Origin: Carthagonibacter sp032251515
GTDB lineage: Bacteria > Gemmatimonadota > Gemmatimonadetes > Palauibacterales > Palauibacteraceae
Direction: 5' to 3'
NCBI GenBank assembly: GCA_032251515.1
Contig: JAVVDU010000011.1
Coordinates: 4,444 to 68,443 of the forward strand
DNA length: 64,000 bases
Shown here: one piece after another, positions 32,970-40,566 of the stretch
How the letters are laid out: each line of letters opens with the position of its first letter
How positions within the stretch are numbered: position 1 is the stretch's first letter
Notes under the pieces: model-generated
What the model was told of the DNA's origin: nothing
What the model saw: the letters and a program-made list of their open reading frames with translations, nothing else
Database searches by the model: none
Position numbers and translations under genes: made by a program

Positions 32970-35105
32970 ATGGACACGAAGCGACCCACGGTGCCCGCGG
33001 CCGAGGAGATCCTCGGCGGCTACTTTCCCGTCCTCGACCACGGCTTCGTGGCCCTCGTCGACTACATGGGCTCCGACGAGGACATCGAGCGCGCGGCGCG
33101 GGTGAGCTACGGGTTCGGCACACGCTCCAGCAGGGCCACGCGGGGCCTGGTCCGCTACCTGCGGCGGCACCGGCACACGACGCCGAGCGAGATGGTGGAG
33201 CTGAAGTTCCACTGCGCGATGCCCATCTTCGTGGCGCGGCAGTGGGTGCGGCATCGCACGGCGTGCCTGGCCGGCGACACGGAAGTGCATTTCGACCTTC
33301 CCGGCGGCATCCGCAGGCGCGGTAACCAACTCCATAAGCTCACGCTGCGCGAGATCTGGAATCGCTTCCAGCCCACCCGGAACCGGACGCGGCCGGACAA
33401 GCAGAGGAATCCCTACTTCCGGCGTGACCGGGTGCGCGCCATGCGGTTGCGGCAGATCGACGAGACAACGGGACGGCTTCGGCACACCCGCGTCGTCGAC
33501 ATTCATCGCAACGGGCCGAAGCCCGTCTTCCGCATGGTTCTCGCGGACGGCAAGTCGATCAAGGCGACGGCCGACCATCGGTTCCTCTTCGCCGAGGGCT
33601 GGAGCACGCTGCGTGAACGTACCGGGCTCGTGGAGCGATCCGGCAAGGCGGTCTGGACGGCCGGCGACCATTTCCTGCACGTGAACGGTTGCGTGTGCGA
33701 GGTCCCGGCGCTTTACCGCGACCGCGACTGGCTGGACCACGAGTACAACGTGCGGCGCCGCTCTCTGGGGGACATCGCCGAGGAGTGCGGCTGCACAACC
33801 CACACCATCCGTAAGTGGCTCAGGCGCTTCGGTCTGCAGGACAGGGACGGCCGTGGAAACTTCGAGGCCGGCCACGTCCCGTGGAACAAGGGACGCACAT
33901 ATCGTACGGGTCCGCGCACGATCACCCCGGAGCATCTCGAAGCAATCCGGAGCGCCCGCTCCGGAGCGGCGTCGAACTTCTGGAAGGGTGGAGTCTCGGC
34001 GGATCGGGACTCCATCGGACGGTGGACGACGCAGGCCGCCGCACGCGTTCACGCTCGCAACGGCTGGACCTGCCAACTGTGTCACGACCGGGCCGGCGAG
34101 CTTCATTGCCACCACATCGTGCCTGTCTGGGCCGACCCGGACCTCGCGCGCAGCGAGTCGAATCTGACAACGCTGTGCGCGGGCTGCCACAGGTCCGTTC
34201 ACGGCCGCGAGCTCGAGTTCGTGCATCTGCTCGGTGGTCCCCCGGTTCGCAAGGAGTGGAACCCCGTGCCCCCGCCCCGACGGGCGTGGAACCGGCTCGA
34301 GACTTCCCGTCTGGTGAGAATCGAGCGATTCGAGTACGTCGGCGTGGAAGAGACGTTCGATCTCGAAGTAGAGGGGCCGTTCCACAACTTCGTCGCCAAC
34401 GGGATCGTTACTCACAATTCGGTAAACGAATACAGCGGCCGCTACAGCCTCATGCCGCTGCTGTTCTATCGTCCCGCGTACGAGCAGTTCGCCCTGCAGA
34501 CCGGGGCGAACCGGCAGGGCCGGGAAGCGAACGCCGCCGACCGCGAGACGTACGAGAAGGCCATCCGCTGGTGGGAGGAGGTGCGGGAGGCGGCGGGCGG
34601 CGCGTACTCCTGGCTCGTGGAGCGCGACGTGGCCCGCGAGCTCGCCCGCATCGACCTGCCGCTCTCGACCTACACGCAGTGGTACTGGAAGGTGGACCTG
34701 CACAACCTGATGCACTTCCTGTCGCTGCGGACCGACCCGCACGCCCAGTGGGAGATCCGGGCCTTCGCCGAGGTGATGGCCGGCATGATGAAGCGGGTCG
34801 CCCCCCTCAGCTACGAGGCGTGGCTGGACTACGAGGTCACGGGCGCCCCGTTCGGCGGGGCCGAGCTGGCCGCCCTGCGGCGGCTCGTGTCCGTGGAGGG
34901 CGAGGTCCTGCGGGCCCGCGACGGCGAGTCGCTGACGCCGGACGACCTCGCCGGCCTCGGCCTGTCTGGCCGGGAGATCCGGGAGCTGGCCGGGAAGCTG
35001 CGGCCCGCCCCGCGCCCCGACTACGAGCTGGACCTGTCGCGCATGCGCCCGGCGTCCGAGTTCGAGGCCCGTATGCGAGCGGCCGTGCCGGAAGGCTTCG
35101 AGTAG
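32970..35105 (+). CDS. thyX: Flavin-dependent thymidylate synthase ThyX with in-frame intein
   Basis: A 711-residue precursor; the spliced enzyme would be 326 residues. ThyX makes dTMP from dUMP using FAD, NADPH and methylenetetrahydrofolate. The signature RHRxxSxNExSxRY is split: RHRTA (residues 94-98) is followed by the intein, and SVNEYSGRY resumes at residue 484. The upstream extein has FHCAMPIFVARQW; the downstream extein has YTQWYWKVDLHNLMHFLSLR. Without splicing the active site cannot form. The insertion site is the nucleotide/flavin-binding core, a typical intein location. A C-terminal extension of about 60 residues follows the core. It is flanked by the sugar operon (divergent) and the GWxTD-like genes. 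Confidence 0.93.
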   Translation: MDTKRPTVPAAEEILGGYFPVLDHGFVALVDYMGSDEDIERAARVSYGFGTRSSRATRGLVRYLRRHRHTTPSEMVELKFHCAMPIFVARQWVRHRTACLAGDTEVHFDLPGGIRRRGNQLHKLTLREIWNRFQPTRNRTRPDKQRNPYFRRDRVRAMRLRQIDETTGRLRHTRVVDIHRNGPKPVFRMVLADGKSIKATADHRFLFAEGWSTLRERTGLVERSGKAVWTAGDHFLHVNGCVCEVPALYRDRDWLDHEYNVRRRSLGDIAEECGCTTHTIRKWLRRFGLQDRDGRGNFEAGHVPWNKGRTYRTGPRTITPEHLEAIRSARSGAASNFWKGGVSADRDSIGRWTTQAAARVHARNGWTCQLCHDRAGELHCHHIVPVWADPDLARSESNLTTLCAGCHRSVHGRELEFVHLLGGPPVRKEWNPVPPPRRAWNRLETSRLVRIERFEYVGVEETFDLEVEGPFHNFVANGIVTHNSVNEYSGRYSLMPLLFYRPAYEQFALQTGANRQGREANAADRETYEKAIRWWEEVREAAGGAYSWLVERDVARELARIDLPLSTYTQWYWKVDLHNLMHFLSLRTDPHAQWEIRAFAEVMAGMMKRVAPLSYEAWLDYEVTGAPFGGAELAALRRLVSVEGEVLRARDGESLTPDDLAGLGLSGREIRELAGKLRPAPRPDYELDLSRMRPASEFEARMRAAVPEGFE
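33264..34418 (+). mobile_element. ThyX intein with HTH-NUMOD-HNH homing endonuclease
   Basis: A 385-residue intein (precursor residues 99-483). It starts CLAGDTEV (block A, Cys1), has a block B TADHRF with the conserved Thr and His, and ends VANGIVTHN (blocks F/G, penultimate His and terminal Asn) followed by Ser as +1 residue, so all splicing residues are present. Between the halves lie a helix-turn-helix (SLGDIAEECGCTTHTIRKWL), a NUMOD3-like stretch (WNKGR, then SNFWKGG) and an HNH nuclease with CxxC pairs (CQLC; CAGC) around HCHHIVPVW. Three 60-base lines counted by hand inside are 65-67% GC against 68% and 82% in two extein lines. Confidence 0.9.
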
Positions 35106-35260
35106 GGGCCGGATCGGGCGGCGGCACTTTTCGGGCCGGGCGCTCGTACTACCCCGTGACTCGTCGGTCGCCCGGCCGGGACCGGGCACGAGGGCCGGCG
35201 GGTGCTGGGGGCGGACCGTTCCGCGGGGCGACGGGCCGCCGGCGACGCGGGAGGAGTCCG

Positions 35261-36397
35261 ATGCGCAGAGTCAGGTGGACGGCAGCACCCGGGAGCAGTG
35301 TGGCGACGGGGAGCCATGCGGGATGCCTGGCGGCGATGGCCCTGGCCGTCGCCGCGCTGGCGGCACCTTCCCCCAGCGGGGCGCAGGAGCCGGCCGCGGC
35401 AGACCGGGGCGCCGACAGCGCCGCCGCGCCCGCGCGGTCGCAGGACGATGCGTTCGCCCGCCTCGCCGCCGAGGCGGGACGCGTCGAGTCCGGCGCCTTT
35501 CCCTTCGACTTCCAGCACCTCTGCTTCTATCCCGGCACTCCGGACAGCGTGGAGATGGTGACCGCGGCGAGCGTGCACGCCGGCCGGGTGCGCGGGGTGT
35601 TCGATGGCGGATGGAAGTACGAGCTGGCCCTGCGGATCGAGCTGTCGCGCGACGGCGTGCCCGTGGCGTCCGGCGAGTCGCGCGTCCGCCACGTGCTGAA
35701 CCGGCTCATCCCCCCTTCCACCACCGACGGCTTCCCCCTGCAGGCCAGCGTCGTGGTGCCGCCCGGCGAGTACGACTACCGCATCGAGGTGCGCGACCTG
35801 AACTGGAACGAGGGCCGCTCGGTGAACGTGCGCGAGGGACACATCACCATTCCCTCCTTCGAGGTCGGCGAGGCGCCCCTCGTGAGCTCGGTCGCCGTGG
35901 CGGCCGACTCCGGCGGGTCGTGGACGCCCGCGCCGGGCGTGAACCTGAAGCTCAACGCGGCGCGGATGGTTCAGACCGATGCGCGCCCCTACGTCTACTT
36001 CGAGACGTACGGACTCACGCCGGGCGCTCCCTACCGCGGCGAGGTCCGCCTCGTCTCCACGTGGCGACCCGACGGCAGCGGGGAGCGCTTCGAGGGGGTG
36101 TGGCAGCCCTTCCAGCTCCAGTACCGGGGCACCGCGCCCGACGAGTCCGGCGAGCCGGCGCGCTCCGTCCTGCGGCTCGACATGAAGGACACGCGGCCCG
36201 GGCCGTACGAGGTGCAGGTGCGCGTGACCGACACGGTCACCGGGAGGCGCAGCGCGGTGCGGACCGCCGGCATCCGGGTGCGGGAGCCGGAGCAGCGGGG
36301 ACCGGAGGTCCCGGTCACCGAGGTGGGGCCGGGACGGTCGGACGGAGACGCCCCGGACCCCGATGTGGACGACGCGCCACGGGAGGACGGAACATGA
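35261..36397 (+). CDS. Secreted protein related to the C-terminal domain of GWxTD-like neighbours
   Basis: A 378-residue exported protein. The signal peptide spans about residues 1-42 (hydrophobic AAMALAVAALAAPSPSGAQ). The rest appears beta-rich. VYFETYGLTPGAPYRGEVRL near residues 245-265 matches VYFETYGITPGAEY and IFLEAYNLTPGGDF in the next two proteins, and ADSGGSWTPAPG recurs as DSGGTWSPGG and DSGGTWEPVPG. It therefore shares their C-terminal domains but lacks the N-terminal helical and GWxTD-like region. ATG 35261 follows GAGGAG. It overlaps the next gene by four bases (ATGA). The function is unknown. Confidence 0.8.
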   Translation: MRRVRWTAAPGSSVATGSHAGCLAAMALAVAALAAPSPSGAQEPAAADRGADSAAAPARSQDDAFARLAAEAGRVESGAFPFDFQHLCFYPGTPDSVEMVTAASVHAGRVRGVFDGGWKYELALRIELSRDGVPVASGESRVRHVLNRLIPPSTTDGFPLQASVVVPPGEYDYRIEVRDLNWNEGRSVNVREGHITIPSFEVGEAPLVSSVAVAADSGGSWTPAPGVNLKLNAARMVQTDARPYVYFETYGLTPGAPYRGEVRLVSTWRPDGSGERFEGVWQPFQLQYRGTAPDESGEPARSVLRLDMKDTRPGPYEVQVRVTDTVTGRRSAVRTAGIRVREPEQRGPEVPVTEVGPGRSDGDAPDPDVDDAPREDGT

Positions 36398-38523
36398 ACG
36401 GGCCGTCGATCGAGGTTCGGACCCTGCTGCGGGTCGCCCTGCTGGCCACCCTGGCGGCCGGACTGGCCGGCCCGCCACCCGCCGCCGCGCAGACGATGCC
36501 GGTCTCGACCCGGTTCGCCCTCGAGAGGGACGGGCACGGGCGCCTCGCCGAGCGGATCGCGAAGCGGCTCGAGTTGCGGGCCGATCCGGACCAGGGAGAC
36601 GTGGAGGACCTGCTGGCGCGCTGGCAGCGGGAGGCCGGCGGGCCGGATGGCGGCTGGGACTGGATCACCGTGGCGCGGCTGTGGCTGCGGGCCGGCGACG
36701 CGGTCCGGGCGGACGCGGCGCTGGAGCGCGCCGAGGCGGCCGGCGGCGTTCCGGCCTCGGTGCTGCGCCTCGACCGGGCCCGCGCGGCGTTCCAGGCCGG
36801 CGACCTGGCCGCGGCGGAACGCGCGTACTGGGAGGGCTGCGACGGGGCGGACGACGCCGTGGCGCTGGAGTACTGGCTCGACGTGGAACCGCTCGCCACG
36901 CCGGTAGAGCTCGAGGAATGGGACCGGCTTCGCCGCCTGCCCGCCCCGCAGCGGGACCTGCGTGCCTTCCTGCGCGCCTTCTGGACCCGGCGCGCCGTCG
37001 CCTCGGCGCTCTCCCTGGCCGAGCGCATGGCCCTCCACTACGAGCGCATGGGGCACGCGATGGACCTGTACCGGAGGCGCGGCGGGAAGAAGGGCCCCAC
37101 CTTCTCGAACGAGCTCGGCCGTCCGCGTAACGCGATCCTCGACGACCGGGGCCTCCTGTACGTGCGGATGGGTCCGCCCGACCGGGTCGCCACGTTCGCC
37201 GGGAACCCGTCCATCTCGTCCGACCTCGTGAGCGCCGAGTGCTACCAGCCGAACGAGAGCTGGGCGTACGACTACCCGGACGGAACGCGCGTCTTCCACT
37301 TCAGCGCGGCCGGCGGTACCGACGACTACTGGCTCGTCGACAACCTGGGCCTCGTGTACCGGTGCGGGGACCCGGAGGCCGCGGCATCGGGAACGGCCGC
37401 CGTCGCGCGGCTCACCCCGATCAACGAGTTCCGGTCCGTCCCCCTCGGCCAGGCGGCGCGGCTGGTGCTGACCGACCTGTACCGCTCGCGCCAGGGGCTC
37501 GATCCGTGGTACGCCGTGGCCGCCCAGCGGATGGCGGGATCGGACGTGGACTTCGGCCTGAAGACGACGGGAACCGCGGCCCTCGAGTCCACCAAGGTGC
37601 TGGAGGAGGAGCGCGACGCCACGCACGACGACGGTCGCTTCGCGGTCGCCACGGTGCCCGAGCGGCCCGCCGTCACGCCCGCCGCCCGCCTGATCGTGGA
37701 GGAGCTCCAGTTTCGAGGCGCGGGGGCCGGCATCACTCGCGTCTGGATGAACGCGCTCGTCGAGGCCGCGAATCTTGAGCCCGAGACGCTGCCGGACGGC
37801 ACGTACCGGTACCGGCTGGAGGCGCGGTGGGCGCTGGCCGACCCGTCCGGCGCGTTCGAACGGTACGGCTCCGCGTTCGAGGCCCGCACGCCGCGCCGGC
37901 TGGGGCCCGATGAGAGTCTGCCGGTGCGCCTCGGGGTGGATCTCCCGGTCGGCCGCTACCGCTCGACCTTCGTCGTGCGGGAGGCCGCCGGAGGGGGGAC
38001 CGCCGACGACGGGGTCGGCGGCGACGAGGTCGGCGTGCGGGGGCCGAAGGGCAACTACCGGGTCTCCGACCTGACCGTCCGCCGCTTCGACCTCGCCGTC
38101 CCCGAGCTGTCCGATGTGGCCGTGGCCCCCGACTCCGGCGGGACCTGGTCGCCGGGCGGAGATGCGGCGGACGTGACGGTGGGCCTGCGGCCGAGCCCGG
38201 TGCACGTCACGGGGGCCGGCGGCGCCGCGTTCGTCTACTTCGAGACGTACGGGATCACGCCGGGCGCGGAGTACACGACCCGGATCCGCCTGCGCCCCCT
38301 GGAGGGCGACGGGCCGACGTACGACCTGTCCTTCCCGGGCGAGGCGCCCCCCGAGCCGGCCCCGCGGCTGCGGCGCCTGCTGCGCGTCGACCTGGCCGAC
38401 GCCCGGCCGGGCGCCTACCGCATGTCGGTCACGGTGACCGACGGGGCGACCGGCGAGTCGACTCTGCCCTACGAGTCGGAGATCCGGGTGCGCGGCGTCG
38501 CCGGCGAGTCCGCCGGAGGCTGA
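36394..38523 (+). CDS. GWxTD-like domain secreted protein (paralogue 1)
   Basis: A 709-residue exported protein. A signal peptide ends near residue 33 (PPPAAAQ). Residues 40-230 are helical, TPR-like: EDLLARWQREAGG, ITVARLWLRAGDAVRADAAL and AAERAYWEGCDGADDAVALE. A GWxTD-type core follows with ILDDRGLLYVRMGPPDRV and SWAYDYPDGTRVFHF; the GW is replaced. A middle beta region (WMNALVEAANLEP) and a C-terminal domain with VYFETYGITPGAEY complete it. GWxTD proteins are common in Bacteroidetes-like and Acidobacteria-like genomes with no defined role. ATG 36394 overlaps the previous stop and follows GGGAGGA. Confidence 0.7.
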   Translation: MNGPSIEVRTLLRVALLATLAAGLAGPPPAAAQTMPVSTRFALERDGHGRLAERIAKRLELRADPDQGDVEDLLARWQREAGGPDGGWDWITVARLWLRAGDAVRADAALERAEAAGGVPASVLRLDRARAAFQAGDLAAAERAYWEGCDGADDAVALEYWLDVEPLATPVELEEWDRLRRLPAPQRDLRAFLRAFWTRRAVASALSLAERMALHYERMGHAMDLYRRRGGKKGPTFSNELGRPRNAILDDRGLLYVRMGPPDRVATFAGNPSISSDLVSAECYQPNESWAYDYPDGTRVFHFSAAGGTDDYWLVDNLGLVYRCGDPEAAASGTAAVARLTPINEFRSVPLGQAARLVLTDLYRSRQGLDPWYAVAAQRMAGSDVDFGLKTTGTAALESTKVLEEERDATHDDGRFAVATVPERPAVTPAARLIVEELQFRGAGAGITRVWMNALVEAANLEPETLPDGTYRYRLEARWALADPSGAFERYGSAFEARTPRRLGPDESLPVRLGVDLPVGRYRSTFVVREAAGGGTADDGVGGDEVGVRGPKGNYRVSDLTVRRFDLAVPELSDVAVAPDSGGTWSPGGDAADVTVGLRPSPVHVTGAGGAAFVYFETYGITPGAEYTTRIRLRPLEGDGPTYDLSFPGEAPPEPAPRLRRLLRVDLADARPGAYRMSVTVTDGATGESTLPYESEIRVRGVAGESAGG

Positions 38524-38526
38524 GGC

Positions 38527-40527
38527 GTGCGGACCCGCGGGGCCCGCGCGGCCGCGGTCGTCCTCCTCCTGTGCGCCGCCGCGGCGGCCGGTCCGGCGGC
38601 CGCCCGCGCCCAGACCCTGCCGGGCCCGGCCTACCACGAGCTGCTCGACCGGGGGCGCGATGACCTCGCGAAGCGGCTCGACCGCGTGCTCGATCCGCGG
38701 ACCGGCACCGACGACGCCGACGTACAGGACCTGCTCGCGCGCTGGCGGGCGGCGGAGGGCGGGCCGCAGACGGCGTGGGAGTGGCTCGCGGTGGCGCGGG
38801 CGTGGGTGCGGGCGGGCGAGGCGGGCCGCGCGGCGGAAGCGCTGGAGCGGGCCGGTCCCGGCGTGCCGGAGGGGCTGCGGCTCCTCGAGCTGGCGCGCAT
38901 CGGGTTCCTGCGCGGCGCCCCGGAGGCGGCCGAGCGGTGGTGGCGCGCCTGCGCGGTGGCCGGGGAGGCGGCCGCGCTCGAGGCGTGGCTCGATCTCGAG
39001 CCGCTCGCCACGCCCGAGGAGCTGGAGGCGTGGGACGGGTTCCGGCGGCTTCCCGCCCTGCAGCGCGATGACTGCGCCTTCTTCCGTTCCTTCCTGAACC
39101 GGCGCGCCCTCGCCTCTGCCATGCCCGTGGACGCGCGCCTCGCCGAGCACTACGCGCGAATGCGGCACGTGCGCGAGCGCTTCCGGCGCCGAGGCAAGGA
39201 GGTCGGCACGCTGGGGCGTCGCCTCGACCTGGCGCGCCGGCCGTGGTTCGACGACCGCGGGTTCCTGTACCTGCGCCTCGGTCCGCCCGACGAGACGGCC
39301 GCGATGCTGGGCGACGAGTGCTTCGAGACCAACGTCACGTGGGCGTACGACGAGCCCGGCGGCCGGCGCCTGTACCACCTCAGCCCCGCGGGCGGCGTCG
39401 ACGACTGGTGGCTCGTCGAGAACCTCGGGGGCGTGTACCGGTGCGGTCTGAAGGGGCGCGGCTCGGGCCGCAACCCGTTCGTGGAATCGCCGGCGCTCCT
39501 CGTCCTCATCCCGGCGGGGGTCCTGCGCGACCTGTACATGTCGCGGGCCTCGCTGGACCCGACCTACGCGCGCAGCGCGTTCCGCCTCGACAAGGGCCCG
39601 CTCGAACGGATCAAGGAGTTCCAGGAAGAGCGCGACCGGACGTTCGCGGACGCCGGGCGCGTGATCCGCGACGTCGCGGAGCGGCCCGCCGTCGATCTCG
39701 AGGTCCGGATCCGCATGGAATGGCTGCAGTTCCGGCACCCGCGGCCGCACACGACCCGTGTGTGGCTGAACGCCGAGGTTCCCCTGCGCGACGTCGTGTC
39801 CGACGGTCGGTGGGGCGAGGACCTCGAACTGGCGGTGGACGTCGCGGCGCTGGATGACTCGGGCCAGCGGATGGTGACCGGCAGCCACCGGGTGCGCGTG
39901 GAGGGCGACTCGGTGCGCCGGGACGAAGACCGCGCGGCGGCGTTCCGCTTCCCGCTCGAGCTCGCGCCCGGGCGCTGGGAGACGAACGTCACGGTGCGGG
40001 TGGCGGATGACCGGGACGACCCGCCGCGCGGGACGTTCCTGCGCGACACGCTGGACGTGCGGGACATGGCCGGCCGCCTGCCGCAGCTCAGCGACATCGC
40101 CGTCTCGCCCGACTCGGGCGGGACCTGGGAGCCCGTGCCCGGAATCCGGCTGCGCCCGCTCCCGGCGCACGTGAGCGGCAAGGACCGCTCCGCCCGGATC
40201 TTCCTAGAGGCCTACAACCTGACTCCGGGAGGAGACTTCCTCGTGCGGGTCCGGCTCGACCCGGTCGGGGGAGGAGACGAGTCGGACGGTGCGCCCGCGC
40301 GGCCGATCTTCCGCCAGGAGTTCACCGGGGTCGCCGCGCCGGGGGGGCGGGTGGTCACGCCGATCCTGCTGCGGCTCGACCTCGCGGTCACGCCGCCCGG
40401 CCCGTACGACCTGTCCCTGTCGGTGGAGGACCGGACCAGCGGCCTGCGGAGCCTGACCGCCCGTACCTCGCTGGAGGTGGTGGAGGCCGCGGGACCGGGC
40501 TCCGCATCGCCCACCGCGGCGGACTGA
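38527..40527 (+). CDS. GWxTD-like domain secreted protein (paralogue 2)
   Basis: A 666-residue paralogue of the preceding protein with the same order of parts: signal peptide (residues 1-29, ending ARAQ), helical region (VQDLLARWRAAEGGPQTAWEW), core WFDDRGFLYLRLGPPDET with TWAYDEPGGRRLYHL, a middle beta domain (RVWLNAEVPLRDVV) and a C-terminal domain (ARIFLEAYNLTPGGDF). The helical part has the same length and a matching EPLATPEELEAWDGFRRLPA. GTG 38527 lies three bases after the previous stop, so the three genes form one operon. A hairpin follows the stop. The pair clearly arose by tandem duplication and has diverged considerably. Confidence 0.7.
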   Translation: MRTRGARAAAVVLLLCAAAAAGPAAARAQTLPGPAYHELLDRGRDDLAKRLDRVLDPRTGTDDADVQDLLARWRAAEGGPQTAWEWLAVARAWVRAGEAGRAAEALERAGPGVPEGLRLLELARIGFLRGAPEAAERWWRACAVAGEAAALEAWLDLEPLATPEELEAWDGFRRLPALQRDDCAFFRSFLNRRALASAMPVDARLAEHYARMRHVRERFRRRGKEVGTLGRRLDLARRPWFDDRGFLYLRLGPPDETAAMLGDECFETNVTWAYDEPGGRRLYHLSPAGGVDDWWLVENLGGVYRCGLKGRGSGRNPFVESPALLVLIPAGVLRDLYMSRASLDPTYARSAFRLDKGPLERIKEFQEERDRTFADAGRVIRDVAERPAVDLEVRIRMEWLQFRHPRPHTTRVWLNAEVPLRDVVSDGRWGEDLELAVDVAALDDSGQRMVTGSHRVRVEGDSVRRDEDRAAAFRFPLELAPGRWETNVTVRVADDRDDPPRGTFLRDTLDVRDMAGRLPQLSDIAVSPDSGGTWEPVPGIRLRPLPAHVSGKDRSARIFLEAYNLTPGGDFLVRVRLDPVGGGDESDGAPARPIFRQEFTGVAAPGGRVVTPILLRLDLAVTPPGPYDLSLSVEDRTSGLRSLTARTSLEVVEAAGPGSASPTAAD

Positions 40528-40541
40528 GCCGCAGCGGGGCG

Positions 40542-40559
40542 CGGCCCGGTGACGGGCCG
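40542..40559. terminator. Hairpin between convergent genes
   Basis: A 7-base stem, CGGCCCG and CGGGCCG, with a GTGA loop, 14 bases after the GWxTD-like stop and 7 bases before the gyrA stop on the other strand. It could serve both directions. Confidence 0.5.
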
Positions 40560-40566
40560 GCCCGCC

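Noticed and set aside
33730..34200. HNH endonuclease as a separate gene
   Set aside because: It is in frame with thyX and lies between intact intein splicing blocks, so it is part of one precursor.
36031..40170. A 1379-codon minus-strand frame opposite the GWxTD-like genes
   Set aside because: The translation has no domains and a composition typical of an antisense shadow; the plus-strand genes have signal peptides, ribosome sites and paralogy.
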